Positions 21,374 through 32,684 of a stretch of 64,000 bases of DNA are shown here, piece after piece. Location of the stretch: the NCBI GenBank assembly GCA_013350335.1, contig CM023541.1, positions 35,394,739-35,458,738 on the forward strand, given 5' to 3'. A model generated the notes under the pieces. It made no database searches, was not told where the DNA came from, and saw nothing but the letters and a program-made list of their open reading frames with translations. The stretch comes from Chimonanthus salicifolius (lineage: Eukaryota; Streptophyta; Magnoliopsida; Laurales; Calycanthaceae). Position numbers and translations under genes: made by a program. Within the stretch, counting starts at the first letter, position 1. Every line of letters starts with the position of its first letter.

Positions 21374-21985
21374 GTCACGCCCCGATCCAAAATCATGATG
21401 GGGATAATTTTTTCTTTTTCACATAAATCATAATAAGTATATACACAACACATGGGAAGCATACGTGTGAACAATACACAATGACCTTAGACCATCAGTG
21501 GGATGTGGGACTCCTACCGAAATTTCGACAGAGTCTCCTTTAAAAATTGGACATATGGGTCATTCTTGGCCTCGACAAAATGTACACCTGTAAAAAGGAA
21601 ATCATATCCATTCTCATATCCAACATGGCAATCAATAATACATCTCCACTGACTTCAACATATAGCATTGGTCTAAAAGGGCTCAAAATACATAATCCAT
21701 AAGTTTAAACATAATTATATATGGTTTCTCAATTACAACAACATTATAAATACAACCATGTAAACAAAATATCAAAACAAACATAATTCATGAGTGTCAA
21801 TGAGTGGAAAACAACATTGGTCTGTCTAAGCCTGTCCTTTAGGTCCCTTTGACCCCGCTAGTGCAACATTACTTAAAGTTGCTACGAGGTGAGCAAAACA
21901 AGCTCAATGAGGAAATCAATACATGCTACACACTCACACACCTACACGGTAACGTATGAAATGGAATATAAGAATGTGAAAGTTC
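21374..21985 (-). repeat. Truncated gypsy LTR fragment
   Basis: Begins tgtcacgccccgatccaaaat, the typical LTR terminus of long-LTR gypsy elements in inverted orientation. It includes ctacgaggtgagcaaaacaagctcaatgagg, laid out like gtgagctacaagcccagtgaagg in the LTRs at 33188, 41860 and 50533. Only part of one LTR is present and no internal region follows. Confidence 0.45.
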
Positions 21986-23215
21986 CCGAGTGCTAGAACA
22001 CTATTGATCCAATAGGGGGGTGAATAGGTCAACCTCCATTTTTTATGGTCTTCACAAATTTTTTGATTAATTAAAACATTTGCAGCGGAATAAACAAGAT
22101 TAATCAAGAGAGATGTGTTGTGTGATAAGAGAGTGTGCCAATAATAGATCAATCACACAGAAAAGACTAAACATCCATGACACCTGATGTATAGTGGTTC
22201 GAAGTAAATCTCTCCTACATCCACTATTGGACTCACCCACTCTTGGGTTTTTCCAAATACACTATGTGGGGAATTACACCCTCATGAATAGAGTAGAAAT
22301 TCCACTACACAATTGAATGGGAATTTCACTCACTCACCTAAGATTTTGAAAGGTTCGACCTACTCCGGTCTACTTCCTTATCCCTCTATTTTTTATAGTG
22401 GGTCAAGCATCTTGCTTTAATCCACTTCACAATGATGATTTAGAAATTAAATCAACACAAGAAGAAACACTTGTCTTTGTAGCTCGAATCCAGTGTAGAT
22501 GTGCTTCTTGAAGATCTCTTCCAACTTAATGTCCTTGATGACGAAGATGTGCCAATGTATGAGCAACCACAAGTTTGGGAAGAGGTCCTAGGATATAGAT
22601 ATGACAATTGATCCGAGATCTATTTTTCTCTCTCTCTTAATCTCGATCAAGGGTTTGATTGGATCTTTGAAATGATTCACCAATGTGGGTGCTTAGTGAG
22701 AGGTTGGGATCTCTAGGAATGCCTTTAAGATTTTCTTATGTGAAGGGTCCAAGGTGTCCCCAAAACTCTCTCCAAAATCTGGAGTTTAAATAGGCATCCA
22801 GAATTTTCCTGAACTAACATGGCGATGGGTCGTGGCACCATGATGGATCATGACTTAAAAATGTGCCATTGCAATGTGATTGTTAGCATTTAATGCAGTT
22901 CCAACGGATAGAAAACGATCACATACGATGGTCGTGTTTCACGATAGATCGTGAAATCCAGTGCCGATGGGTCTCCACTTGATGATAAGATCGTCCTGGG
23001 GCCAGCTGAGTTTGACAACATTTGTTCAAACTAGAACATTAAAAATCTCAGCCGATAGAGCATGTACCTGATGGATCGGTCAAGTACCATACGATAGGTT
23101 GTGCCCACGATAGTATCGTCCTGTCAACAGACCAGTTTGACAGTGTATTTCCAACCAGAACCCTTGTCATTCCAGACGATAGATCGTATGCCCATGATGA
23201 ACACTGAAAAATTAT
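21986..23215 (-). repeat. Probable LTR-type repeat with recurrent GATCGT dyads
   Basis: Starts near ccaataggggggtgaataggtc. The minus-strand reading of this (pyrimidine-rich CCCCCC followed by LTR-like sequence) is common next to the ends of large plant copia elements. The part 22800-23200 repeats short dyads such as acgatagatcgt and a duplicated phrase (gagtttgacaacatttgttc / cagtttgacagtgtatttcc). No coding sequence; family assignment is an inference. Confidence 0.35.
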
Positions 23216-24394
23216 CATTTTACCATTTAATATTAGATTAGTTAGTCTTTATTTTGTAGATATGTGTAATACTGTTTTTGAGTTTTGCAGTGTATTTTGA
23301 GAAAATACAAGATATGAGAGTTCAAATGATGAAATTTACAGTTTTTGGGCTTAAAATGCTATTTTTGGAAAATGGGGATTTTTAATAAATATTTTACCAC
23401 AATTTAGGATTTATTTGTAAACTAATTAATTCAAATCCGTTATATGAGAGTTTGGATTAATTTAGTACTTTTTTAGAATTAAGTATAAGTGGTAAAATTA
23501 TTTATTAAAATTCCTTATATGAAGGCCCATTTGTGAAAGCCCATGATCTAGGTCCAGTAAAATCCAGATTTTCACATGATAAATGATGGAGATGGTAGTA
23601 GGGACAACATCTGAGAAATTCACTATTTTCATCCACAGTAGATGAGGTTTTCAAAATAATGGGTACCACTATGCCAATGAAAACAACATTTTTCATTAAT
23701 GGGTAATGGTGAGGTTGGATTTGAGGCAAAGATTTTACAAAGTCAACATATCAAGACCATGAACAAAGACCTAGCTGTGTCAAAGGACCCACCTATGTTT
23801 AATAAAGTGGGCTATGAAAAAGATCACATGGTTTTCCAACCATTCAAAATTCCAAAGAATTACTTAATATATGGGCTTTTGGGTTGTTATCAGTGGCTCC
23901 CACAACTTGTAAGACCATTCAACCAGAGAAGAGGTGATGTTGCTGAAGATAAAAAATAGCAAATGGGCGCAGCAGCCGATTAAAGGAGGAGCACGATCTG
24001 GACATCACCAAAGGGTGATTCTTGGTAGAAGGCTTCAAGCAGAATAAAAGAATCAATCAGAGACCAAACCAAGTCTCTGTTGCAAACCCCATTTTCAACC
24101 ACCTTTTTCAATCACTTTTCCCTTAAACCCTATTTTCAACCCCCTTTTCAATCCCAAACGCTTAAAACCCTTTTCAATCCCTTCTCCCTTAAACCTTTTT
24201 TTTCAATCCCTTGTCCCTTAAACTTTTCTTTAAACACACTCTCAATGTCTTATTTCGGTTCGAGGTATCTCTTTCAAGCTAATCTCTGAATCTATTATCT
24301 CGAATCGAAGGTAACTCTCCTATTTCATTTTTTCTAGAAATCATTATTATTGTAGTGATAGAGGTAGTTTTGAATCCTCAAGTGGCTTGGAGTT
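23216..24394. other. Intergenic upstream of MULE remnant, with CT-rich repeats
   Basis: AT-rich to about 23700, then a short unidentified ORF (23699-23959). At 24085-24235 there is a degenerate CT-rich tandem repeat built on ttttcaatcccttctcccttaaacc. It may be the 5' flank of the MULE; no matching terminal inverted repeat was found by eye. Confidence 0.4.
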
Positions 24395-26343
24395 TGTTGA
24401 GAGATATTTTTCAAGTCGATAGAACCTTATAAAATATGTTAAGAATATTGCTCTTGAATAAAGATTTGTATCTACCATCAAGAGGTCATGTAATAAGGAA
24501 AATAAATTAGTTCTTGGCTGCGATAAAAGATGTAAATATCGCAGCACGATTAGCTTGAAAGATGATGAGAGAAAAAAGAAAGCATACTCTCACCAATGCA
24601 ATTGCCCTTTTGAAGTGAAAGGAAAACAGATTGTTGATGGGTCATGAAAGTTGACTATAAAAAATTTGGAGCACAATCATGATATATCGAATTTATTAGG
24701 TCATCCAAGTACAAGATATTTTTCAGATGATGAGAAAAAATGATCATTAAAATGAGGAGTAACAATATACCACTGCGCCAAATTTTGACGACCCTTAGAA
24801 ATGAAAATCCAGATATTGGAGTATTAGCGACTGATTTGTATAACTTTTGTTCTTCGATTCGGAAAGAGCAACTAAGGGGTCGAACTACAATTGAAGCTCT
24901 AATAGAAGATCTTCAAGAAGCTGGTTACCAATACTTTCTTGACTATGACAGTAATGGTAATCTGTCTCATCTATTTTTTACACATTCAAAGTCAATTTTA
25001 CTTACCAAGAGCTACAATAATGTCTTTCTAATAGATTGCACGTACAAAACCAACAAATATCATATGCTATTGCTTCATATAGTTGGTGTGACAAGTTTCA
25101 ATAAGAATTTCTACTCATACTTTGCATTTCTAAGAAATGAGAAATTTGAAAATTATATATGGGCATTATAGCTGTTTAAAAAGGCCTTACAGATCGACAA
25201 GTTCTTTTGATTGATAGGGAATTGGCGTTATAGAATGCCATTGATTTGGAGTTCCCTAATACTGTACATGTATTGTGTTCTTGGCACATCAACAAGAATA
25301 TTGTTACTCGTTGTAAACCTCTCTTTAAGAAAATTGAAGTCTTGAATGCATTTTTTATCGAATGGAATGACCTGATTGAGTCCCCATCCGAAGGAGCATT
25401 CAATACAGCGTTTGAGGCATTAAAACAAAATTTCAGAGATAATTCGCAGGTAGTGAACTTTTTAACAAGGACGTAGACCCCACATAAAAAACAATTCGTC
25501 AAGGAATGGATCGGCTGGTTGCATTTTCAGAATCGAGCTACTTTAAGGGTTGAAGGTGCACATTCTGTGTTGAAAAGTTATATTGTTACATTTACTGGCG
25601 ACCTAAATGTTGTCTGAAAGAAGATAGTCCATGTCATTGAAAATCAATTTGAAGAGTTCAAGATTCAACTTGAGGATGAAAATATTCGGTTTGCTCATAT
25701 TGTATCTATTCATTTCTTTGATGAATTGAATGGCAAAGTTTCCCAATTCGCATTGAATGAGGTTTACAACCAATATGTTATGCTTATAAACAGTTCATTT
25801 TCACCCATTTGTAGAGAAGAGTTTACAGATTCCATGGGCCTACTGTGTGCGCACAAAATGCAATGGATGGACAAGTTACATTTGGATGATATCCATCCAC
25901 AATGGAGAATTGACTTGATCTCATTGGATGACTTGAATATTGAAAGGAATCAGCCTGGGGATGAATTACATGTTCACTTTGAAGGCATTAAGAACAAATA
26001 TGGACATTTGTCTTCGTATGATTAAGAGGTGCTCCGAAATCATCTTCAAAATCTTACCATCCATGATAAGCCAATCAGTCACCCTATTATGCAATATTTA
26101 GAGAATGTCATCCAGGTTCAAAGAATTCATCAAAGGGCCAAACATGTACACTTCGAGATCCTTCTGCATTTGAAATTGTAAAGAATCAACGAATGGAAGA
26201 AGATGCAAGGTTTGCAAAAATACTGGTCATAATTTTATAACCTGTCCGAATATAATTACTACACAGGCATCTTCGAGTGTAGATTTAAATGTTGCTCCTA
26301 ATGTAGATGATTTCCATGAATCACAAACAACGAGTTTGTCTTA
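24395..26343 (+). pseudogene. MULE/FAR1-type transposase, inactivated
   Basis: Remnant of a Mutator-like transposase, a DDE-type DNA transposase related to the host FAR1/FHY3 regulators. In order: a FAR1-type DNA-binding segment (NKLVLGCDKRCKYRSTISLK, HQCNCPFEVKGKQIVDGS, then LTIKNLEHNHDISNL); a central region (IALEDLQEAG-like, ALIEDLQEAGYQYFLDY); the MULE catalytic domain with NVFLIDCTYKTNKYHMLLLH (first Asp), VLLIDRELAL and FPNTVHVLCSWHINKNIV; GAHSVLKSYI; and a C-terminal zinc knuckle CKVCKNTGHNFITCPN (about 26205-26255). At least six lesions break it, including stops at 24466, near 24646 and at 25168, and frameshifts at about 24740, 25230 and 26025. A clear start codon and terminal inverted repeats were not found. 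Confidence 0.85.
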
Positions 26344-26772
26344 ACTTGACCAAGTAAATGCATATTCATATATTTTCTACTGTCATAATAAGGTAATAAA
26401 GACTAACAACTCAATGTTTTTCTGACGATTTGACATGTAACTCTTCTGTCATGATCCAAGTAAGTTCTTTCCTTAATTGATATAGATATGTGTTGACCAA
26501 TCGACATATAACTCTTCCATATGTTCTAATGTGATTTTTTAAACTGTTATGCAGTGGTCCGGTGATCTTAGAGATAATGACGATTTCCAAGATTGGTGGA
26601 ATCAATGAAGTGAAGGTGTGAGTGGAAAATGTGTTGATTTCAGTATAAATGTACTCTGTTGAAGATAAGAGTGGAAATGTATTGATGTCAGTATATAAAT
26701 GTACTTAGTTTTGATTTTTAATAAAAATATATCCATATCAAGTCAATGTGCCCTATTGTATGCTGTTTCTAC
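26344..26772. other. MULE 3' flank, no gene
   Basis: AT-rich non-coding DNA with a short repeated word set (aactcttctgtcatgat / aactcttccatatgttc; gagtggaaa-tgtgttgat-tcagtata twice, near 26615 and 26665). Confidence 0.4.
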
Positions 26773-26992
26773 TATTTAAGTTAGGAATGCTCTTGCATGG
26801 TCTCCGATTGGAGTAGATTTATTCTGATATTTAAGTTAGGAATGCTCTTGAACGGCCTCCTATTAGAGTAGATTTATTATGATATTTAAGTTAGGAATGC
26901 TCTTGAATGGCCTTCGATTGGAGTAGATTTATTCTGATATTTAAGTTAGGAATGTTCTTGAACGGCTTCCGATTGAACTAGATTTATTTTGA
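26773..26992. repeat. 55-bp tandem repeat, four copies
   Basis: Unit starts at 26773, 26828, 26883 and 26938, with the opening word again at 26993. The unit begins tatttaagttaggaatgctc and ends tagatttattctga. Copies differ by a few substitutions but no indels, so the period is exactly 55. Confidence 0.92.
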
Positions 26993-27124
26993 TATTTAAC
27001 CATTACATTGATATATTCGTTTGGACAGTCTAAAATGGAAGGGTAAAATGGTAATTTCACACAATTTTTAGAAAAAGGTGTCCCTTGGCAAAAAAAAAAA
27101 ACAGTGTCTAAATGTCCAGCCTAT

Positions 27125-27325
27125 TTTTTTTTTATGACAAAGATGTACAATTCTCTTAGAGCACCCGTTTAATCCTCAGGACATGTGTAAGCCTCTTTAT
27201 CAACCCACACCAGATAACTCTATAGGGAGTGTCCCTTTCAAATAGATTGGAAATCGAACTCATGACTCCCACTTCTTGAAGGGGTTCCTCACCATCACTT
27301 CAACCCGTTCAGTTACCAATATTCT
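27125..27325 (-). mobile_element. tRNA-derived SINE-like element
   Basis: On the minus strand it starts near taactgaacgggttgaagtgatgg (A-box-like) and has catgagttcgatttcc (B-box-like) about 50 bp later. A body with gagtgtccct and a T/A-rich end near 27125 follow. The layout fits a plant SINE; boundaries are approximate. Confidence 0.5.
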
Positions 27326-27849
27326 TTCTTATTAATACCATGTAGCAACTTATGAGAAAATGCTTTTATTTTATTTTTTATAATAACATTTAAAAACATG
27401 ATCATTAGAGAATGATTATGAAAAGTTAAAATTGGAAAATATATAAAAAAAACATGTATTTAACCCATTTGTGGCTGTCATTATATCAGTACAGTTGCCA
27501 TGGCACATATAAATAACACAAATGGAAATCAATTGACTTTTAGGCGGTCCATTACAGAGTCCATGGCTTACTATAATCTTTTTCCATTTTTTTACATTTA
27601 GAAAATTAACCACATCAATAACTCAGCAGAAAATTACTAGAGTTAGGTTGGTCTTCTCACATTTTGGATCAAGTAGGTTTGAACCCAAGTTTGTACATAT
27701 ACCTGCATTTAACTCGCATTAAGAGAATTGGAACCTCTATTATTAGTTTTTTCTATGAGAGATGCAAAACCTCTATTATCTCAATGTGCTTGCTCCGGTC
27801 TCCCTCTCCCAAACATTTGAATGAAAATCAAACACATGGGATATGCACT
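27326..27849. other. Intergenic between SINE and outer gypsy element
   Basis: AT-rich; no convincing gene. The last bases (about 27836-27854) read GICTQL in one plus frame and may be the upstream edge of the cysteine protease fragment continued at 62438. Confidence 0.4.
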
Positions 27850-27854
27850 CAACT
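27850..27854. repeat. Target-site duplication of outer gypsy element, left
   Basis: caact, immediately before TGTAAC; repeated at 62438-62442. Confidence 0.88.
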
Positions 27855-28984
27855 TGTAACACTCCGGATTTTCATCACTTAGAATATATTGGATTTGGTC
27901 TATTTTGAATTATAAATTGATTGAATTTAAGATTAATGATTGAAATGGACCTCAGATGGGTAAAGAGTTGGGTCAATAACCCAACTAAGACCCAATGGAT
28001 CATGGATATGACTCATTTTGAAAGTAATTGGGTAAATGTAATTAAATGGGTCAATTACACAATTGGGACCCAATGGGTCATAGACGAACTGATTTTAAGG
28101 TAAATGGGTAAGGCTAATTTAATTGGGTCAACTATTCAATTAAAACCCAATGCATTAATCCACCTCATCAAGTGAGGTGGCATGTAAGTGACATGACAAG
28201 AATGGGATCGACGTGCCATGTGATAACCACCACATGCATGGCCGGCCATGTCATGGTTGACTTGGTCAACCATAAGTGAATTCATTTGAGTTGAGTTAAG
28301 GATTTATTTAATTGAGAGGTGAATTCAAGTCTTAGGTTTAAGAGTTACATGAATGAGTTCAAGTGAGTTAAATAATGTTTGAGTTGGAGATGGAAGTTGA
28401 GGAGACTTCCATCTCGAGGTGAGTTAAGTGGGAGATGGAGGGTTTCCATTTCAAGGGAGGAAGCTCAAGGTACACATGTTGGAAGGCCAAGGATTTGCTT
28501 GGTTTAAACCAAGGGACTCCTTAGTTGGACAAACAATTAAGATAGGAAATGAAAAGGTGGGTGGTTACTTAAAAGACACCAGCCCAAGGGGCTGCTCACA
28601 CCCTTGGTTGACTTTCACACCTTGCACAAAGGATTTCCCTTTCCTCTCTTCGATCTCTCTCCCACTTACACCATTGTACTTGGAGAATTGCTAAAAAACA
28701 AAGGAAGGAAGCAAGGATTAAGGAGGGAATTCCGATAAAAAAGAAACGAAGGAGATGGGAAAGAAGGTATGTATGAGTTTAACAATATAGGATTAAGATT
28801 AAGGGTGAACTATAGATTTGGCCATGGTGTGGCCGAATCTATGGATTCCATAATTGATGGAATGGAATGGCCAAATTGTATTGAGGCCACGGAAATGGAA
28901 AGCCATTCAAGGAATGGTTATGGGATTTAAAGAAAAGAACCCATGCCATGATAATAATATGATTAAATAGAATAAGGTTGAGAT

Positions 28985-30010
28985 TGATTTTAAAGGTTTC
29001 AAAATTAGAAAATCTTGGGACTGATATCTAAGGTTTCAAAATCAGTAAACCTTGGGACTGATTTTAAGGTTCCAAGATCAGTAACCTTGGGATTGTTTTT
29101 AAGGTTCCAAAATCAGTAAACCTTAGGACTGATTTTTAAGGTTTCAAAATCAATAAACATTAGGACTGTTTTTAAGGTTCTAAGATCAGTAAACCTTGGG
29201 ACTGATTTTAAGGTTCCAAGATCAATAAACCTTGGGACTGTTTTTAAGGTTCCAAAATCAGTAAACCTTGGGACTGATTTTTAAGGTTTCAAAATCAGTA
29301 AACCTTGGGACTGATTTTTAAGGTTTCAAAATCAATAAACCTTGGGACTGTTTTTAAGGTTCCAACATCAGTAAACCTTAGGACAGATTTTAAGGTTCCA
29401 AGATCAGTAAACCTTTGGACTGTTTTTAAGGTTCCAAAATCAGTAAACCTTGAGACTGATTTTTAAGGTTTCAAAATCAGTAAACCTTGGGAATGTTTTT
29501 AAGGTTCCAAGATCAGTAAACCTTGGGACTGATTTTAAGATTCCAAAATCAGTAAACCTTGAGACTGATTTTTAAGGTTTCAAAATCAGTAAACCTTGGG
29601 AATGTTTTTAAGGGTCCAAGATCAGTAAACCTTGGGACTGATTTTAAGATTCCAAGATCAGTAAACCTTGGGACTGTTTTTAAGGTTCCAAAATCAGTAA
29701 ACCTTAGGACAGATTTTTAAGAGTTCAAAATCAATAAACCTTAGGACTATTTTTAAGGTTCCAAGATCAGTAAACCTTCTGACTAATTTTAAGGTTCCAA
29801 GATCAGTAAACCTTGAGACTGTTTTTAAGGTTCCAAAATCAGTAAACCTTGGGACTGGTTTTTAAGGTTTCAAAATCAGTAAACCTTGGGACTGATTTTT
29901 AAGGTTTCAAAATCAATAAACCTTGGGACTGTTTTTAAGGTTCCAAGATCAGTAAACCTTGGGACTGATTTTAAGGTTCCAAAATCAGTAAACCTTGGGA
30001 CTGTTTTTAT
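28985..30010. repeat. 35-37-bp minisatellite in 5' LTR, about 28 copies
   Basis: Units of the form ggtttcaaaatcagtaaacc + ttgggactgatttttaa, alternating with a ggttcc...tgttttt variant. The alternation suggests a higher-order unit of about 72 bp made of two 36-bp types. Confidence 0.92.
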
Positions 30011-30460
30011 AAAGTGTTAAATTTGTGGACTCTTTTGGGCTAGTAAAAACTCCATTGAGGATCTTAAACGGATTAAGGTTAACGAATGCATAAATGCATT
30101 GGGAAACGAACATGGAACTTAGATGGAGATAGAGATGTTAAAATTGATATGGAAAATCAAACTAATATGTATGTTTGAACTTAATAAGGTAACGAGGTTC
30201 AATTCGTTTCACGTGACCGATAGCGATATTCTTGCAAAACAAGGAAAGGACGGTATCTTGGACATTGGTAGGACTCCTACCTTATTGAGACACTATGGAT
30301 TTTATATGATACTGATTTTATTCCAACTATGAGGTTTATTTTGAGTATAACAAATGATATATGTTTATGAACTTGTTTTCAATGATATTATGTAAATTGA
30401 TATGAAATGGCATTCTTGCATTCATATTATCATGCATGGCATGGGAGGGAACACAAGGGA

Positions 30461-30640
30461 GGAGTCCAAACTCCATTCGGTAATTCCGATTAACATATGT
30501 GGGGAGGAGTCCACACTTCATTCGGTGATTTCGATTAACATATGTGGGGAGGAGTGCACACTCCATTCGGTAATTCCGATTAACATATGTGGGGAGGAGT
30601 CCACACTATTCGGTAATTCCGATTAACATATGTGGGGAGG
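30461..30640. repeat. 45-bp minisatellite in 5' LTR, about four copies
   Basis: Unit contains ggagtccacactccattcgg and taattccgattaacatatgt. The period is about 45 bp; the last copy has lost a few bases (cacactattcgg). Because 45 is a multiple of three, both strands show spurious open repeats. Confidence 0.9.
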
Positions 30641-31356
30641 TATAACAGTGACCTGATGGTACATCACAAAACATTGTGGAAGTAATTGGCCAAGGGAACA
30701 CCTTGATATGGTGATTTATCAAGGAGACTATATGTATATGATGTGGTTGGATATGGAATTGGGTAAGGGATCATTTGACACTGACACCCATTGCATAATG
30801 CATAAGTAAGCATGATTATGTTTTGGAAATCATGCCTTGTATTTTGTTACTTATGAAATGGTTTACAAACATGATATGATGTTTTCTATATTGATTTTAT
30901 ATTGATTCTATGTGTACGTAACCCTATTTGGAATTCCTAGTGGGCGCGTTGACTAACGCCCTACTTCTACCCTATAGATGATGGAATAGGGAATGGAAAT
31001 GACATGGGACGTGAAGAAGGACAATTTATGCTTATTTTACTTAATTGGTTTTTGAATTGATGTATTGGGAGAACTTTTAATTTTGGAATTGTAATAACGT
31101 AGATTATTTTGCTATGGTTTGATGATATTTTGGATATTTAAGTTTCAGTTAATTATATGGTGATTGGCTTCCTTGCTTATTAATGACATGGATATGAATA
31201 GTATTTTATCCATATAATAATTTTGCAAATATTTTTTAGTGAGTGAAATGCTTTGGTGGACTTGGTCCACGCATAAGTAAAGGTGGCCATTTAAGGGTCG
31301 GGTTTTGGAAACTCGGACTTGACTCGCGTTGTGGTGTCCCGCTCTCTCTCACTCTT

Positions 31357-31357
<1 letters not shown>

Positions 31358-31408
<51 letters not shown>
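31358..31408. repeat. (TA)n microsatellite near LTR end
   Basis: About 24 TA units; the 3' LTR has an A-run at the same place (62383-62394), so the microsatellite expanded only in this copy. Confidence 0.9.
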
Positions 31409-31409
<1 letters not shown>

Positions 31410-31447
31410 TCTGATTTTCGTCGAGTGAAAAAGGGCGGGGCGTTACA

Positions 31448-31934
31448 ATTGGTATTAGATCGAAATCGGAAGTATTGAGTCTCGCAAAGTAAGATTAATA
31501 CGGTATCATGTCTCACTGACAGATAAGAATTCCAACTGATAGACTCTTCGGAGTCTGCTGTACGGGGGCCGGATTAATTTACTTTGATGTGATCAGACTG
31601 TATTCATTTAATCTGAAAACAACCATTGATGAGAAAAACAACAGCAAGGGAAGGACAATCACTATAAATCGTAGGTCTATCAAACATAGCAAAAATAGGT
31701 TGTCCCTCCCCCGAACAAGAAACATCATATGATATATAGAAAATCTCTCCAAAATAAGAAGTACAAGATGGTACTTAGGCAATTTCCCCATGAAAGAAAT
31801 ACAAAATGTATATAGGAGAATTAAACAGAACTTTCCCCTCCCTATGATGATCAAATCAATTGTAATTTCAAAGTATTGGAACACAAATCCTTAGTAGAAA
31901 ACTAAGTCAACCAATGTTTTAATGACTTAGGAAA
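31448..31934 (+). other. PBS and leader of outer element
   Basis: The primer-binding site attggtattagatcg begins one base after the LTR; it is a mutated form of TGGTATCAGAGC (initiator-Met tRNA). About 480 bp of non-coding leader precede the gag ATG at 31935. Confidence 0.75.
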
Positions 31935-32684
31935 ATGCCTCCACGAAGAAAGAGAAGTGTCCGACGGAACCCGAATCGGGAAGATGGAGAGAACAACGTG
32001 AATATTCCTGTGGTACCTCCCGAGATGCAGAACTTAGTGCAGGAAGTAGTCACCTCCGTGTTACAGCAACATTAGAACGGCAACGGAGGCACTACTACTA
32101 CTACCAATGAATCCCTAGACCGAACAATGGTCAGAGACTTCCAACAGCAGCGTCCCCGATATTTCAAGGGGAAGGAGGGACCCGCAGTAGCAGAGAATTG
32201 GATAGAAAATATCACAAAGATCTTGAAGCTACTAAAGATCACCAGTGATGAGGACAGAATACTGTTGGCTACTTCACAATTGGTAGACGATGCCGTCAAA
32301 TGGTGGAGAGTCATAGAACTTCAACAAGCACAAATTCCAGCGGCAGATAGGACAGAGATGACCTTGGACCAGTTTGCTGGGATGTTTCTAAACCATTACT
32401 TTCCAGAGGAAGAGAAAGAACGTCAAACCCAAGCATTCATATCTTTGGTCCAAGGCACCATGACTGTTGCCGAGTATTATCAAGAATTCCTCCACCTATC
32501 ATGTTATGCACTATACATGGTGGACACGGAATATAAGAAGGCTCGAAAATTTGAGCGAGGTTTACGACCAAGCATCAGGACCAAAGTCACAATTTTCATC
32601 AAAGCAGCTACTTTGGCAGAAGTGGTCAGTCTAGCCAGCATAGTTGAACAAGAGCTGGCAGAGACAGTTAAATTTGTGGATAAC
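31935..32684 (+). pseudogene. Outer element gag, N-terminal part (split by nested array)
   Basis: Starts MPPRRKRSVRR at 31935, with an in-frame TAG at 32073-32075. Then comes a retrotrans_gag domain: VRDFQQQRPRYFKGKEGPAV, AENWIENITKILKLL, LVDDAVKWWRVIE, FAGMFLNHYFPEEEKERQ, AEYYQEFLHLSCYA and FERGLRPSIRTKV. The gag capsid protein forms the virus-like particle in this family. The frame is cut after VEQELAETVKFVDN at the insertion of the array; the continuation (zinc knuckle and pol) is at 55344. Confidence 0.88.
32680..32684. repeat. Target-site duplication of the nested array, left
   Basis: ataac; matched by 55339-55343 at the far end of the array. Confidence 0.9.

Larger units (their letters stand above)
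27855..31447 (+). repeat. 5' LTR of outer gypsy element (3.6 kb)
   Basis: Aligned by eye with 59120-62437 along its length. It contains a 35-37-bp minisatellite (28985-30010), a 45-bp minisatellite (30461-30640) and a (TA)n run (31358-31408). Compared with the 3' LTR it has about twice as many minisatellite units and lacks about 280 bp that follow the array there. Confidence 0.9.

Noticed and set aside
23220..27100. Terminal inverted repeats for the MULE remnant
   Set aside because: Candidate words (ggtaaaat...attttacc near 23385-23400 and gggtaaaatggtaattt near 27040) are too short and do not align as a pair with a target duplication.
28985..30010. Regularly spaced repeat resembling a CRISPR array
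   Set aside because: Units are contiguous tandem copies without unique spacers, inside a plant LTR; no cas genes.
30336..30626. Open repeats on both strands (LLPTYVNRNYRME / INICGEESTLHSV)
   Set aside because: They are produced by a 45-bp minisatellite whose period is a multiple of three; not a protein gene.
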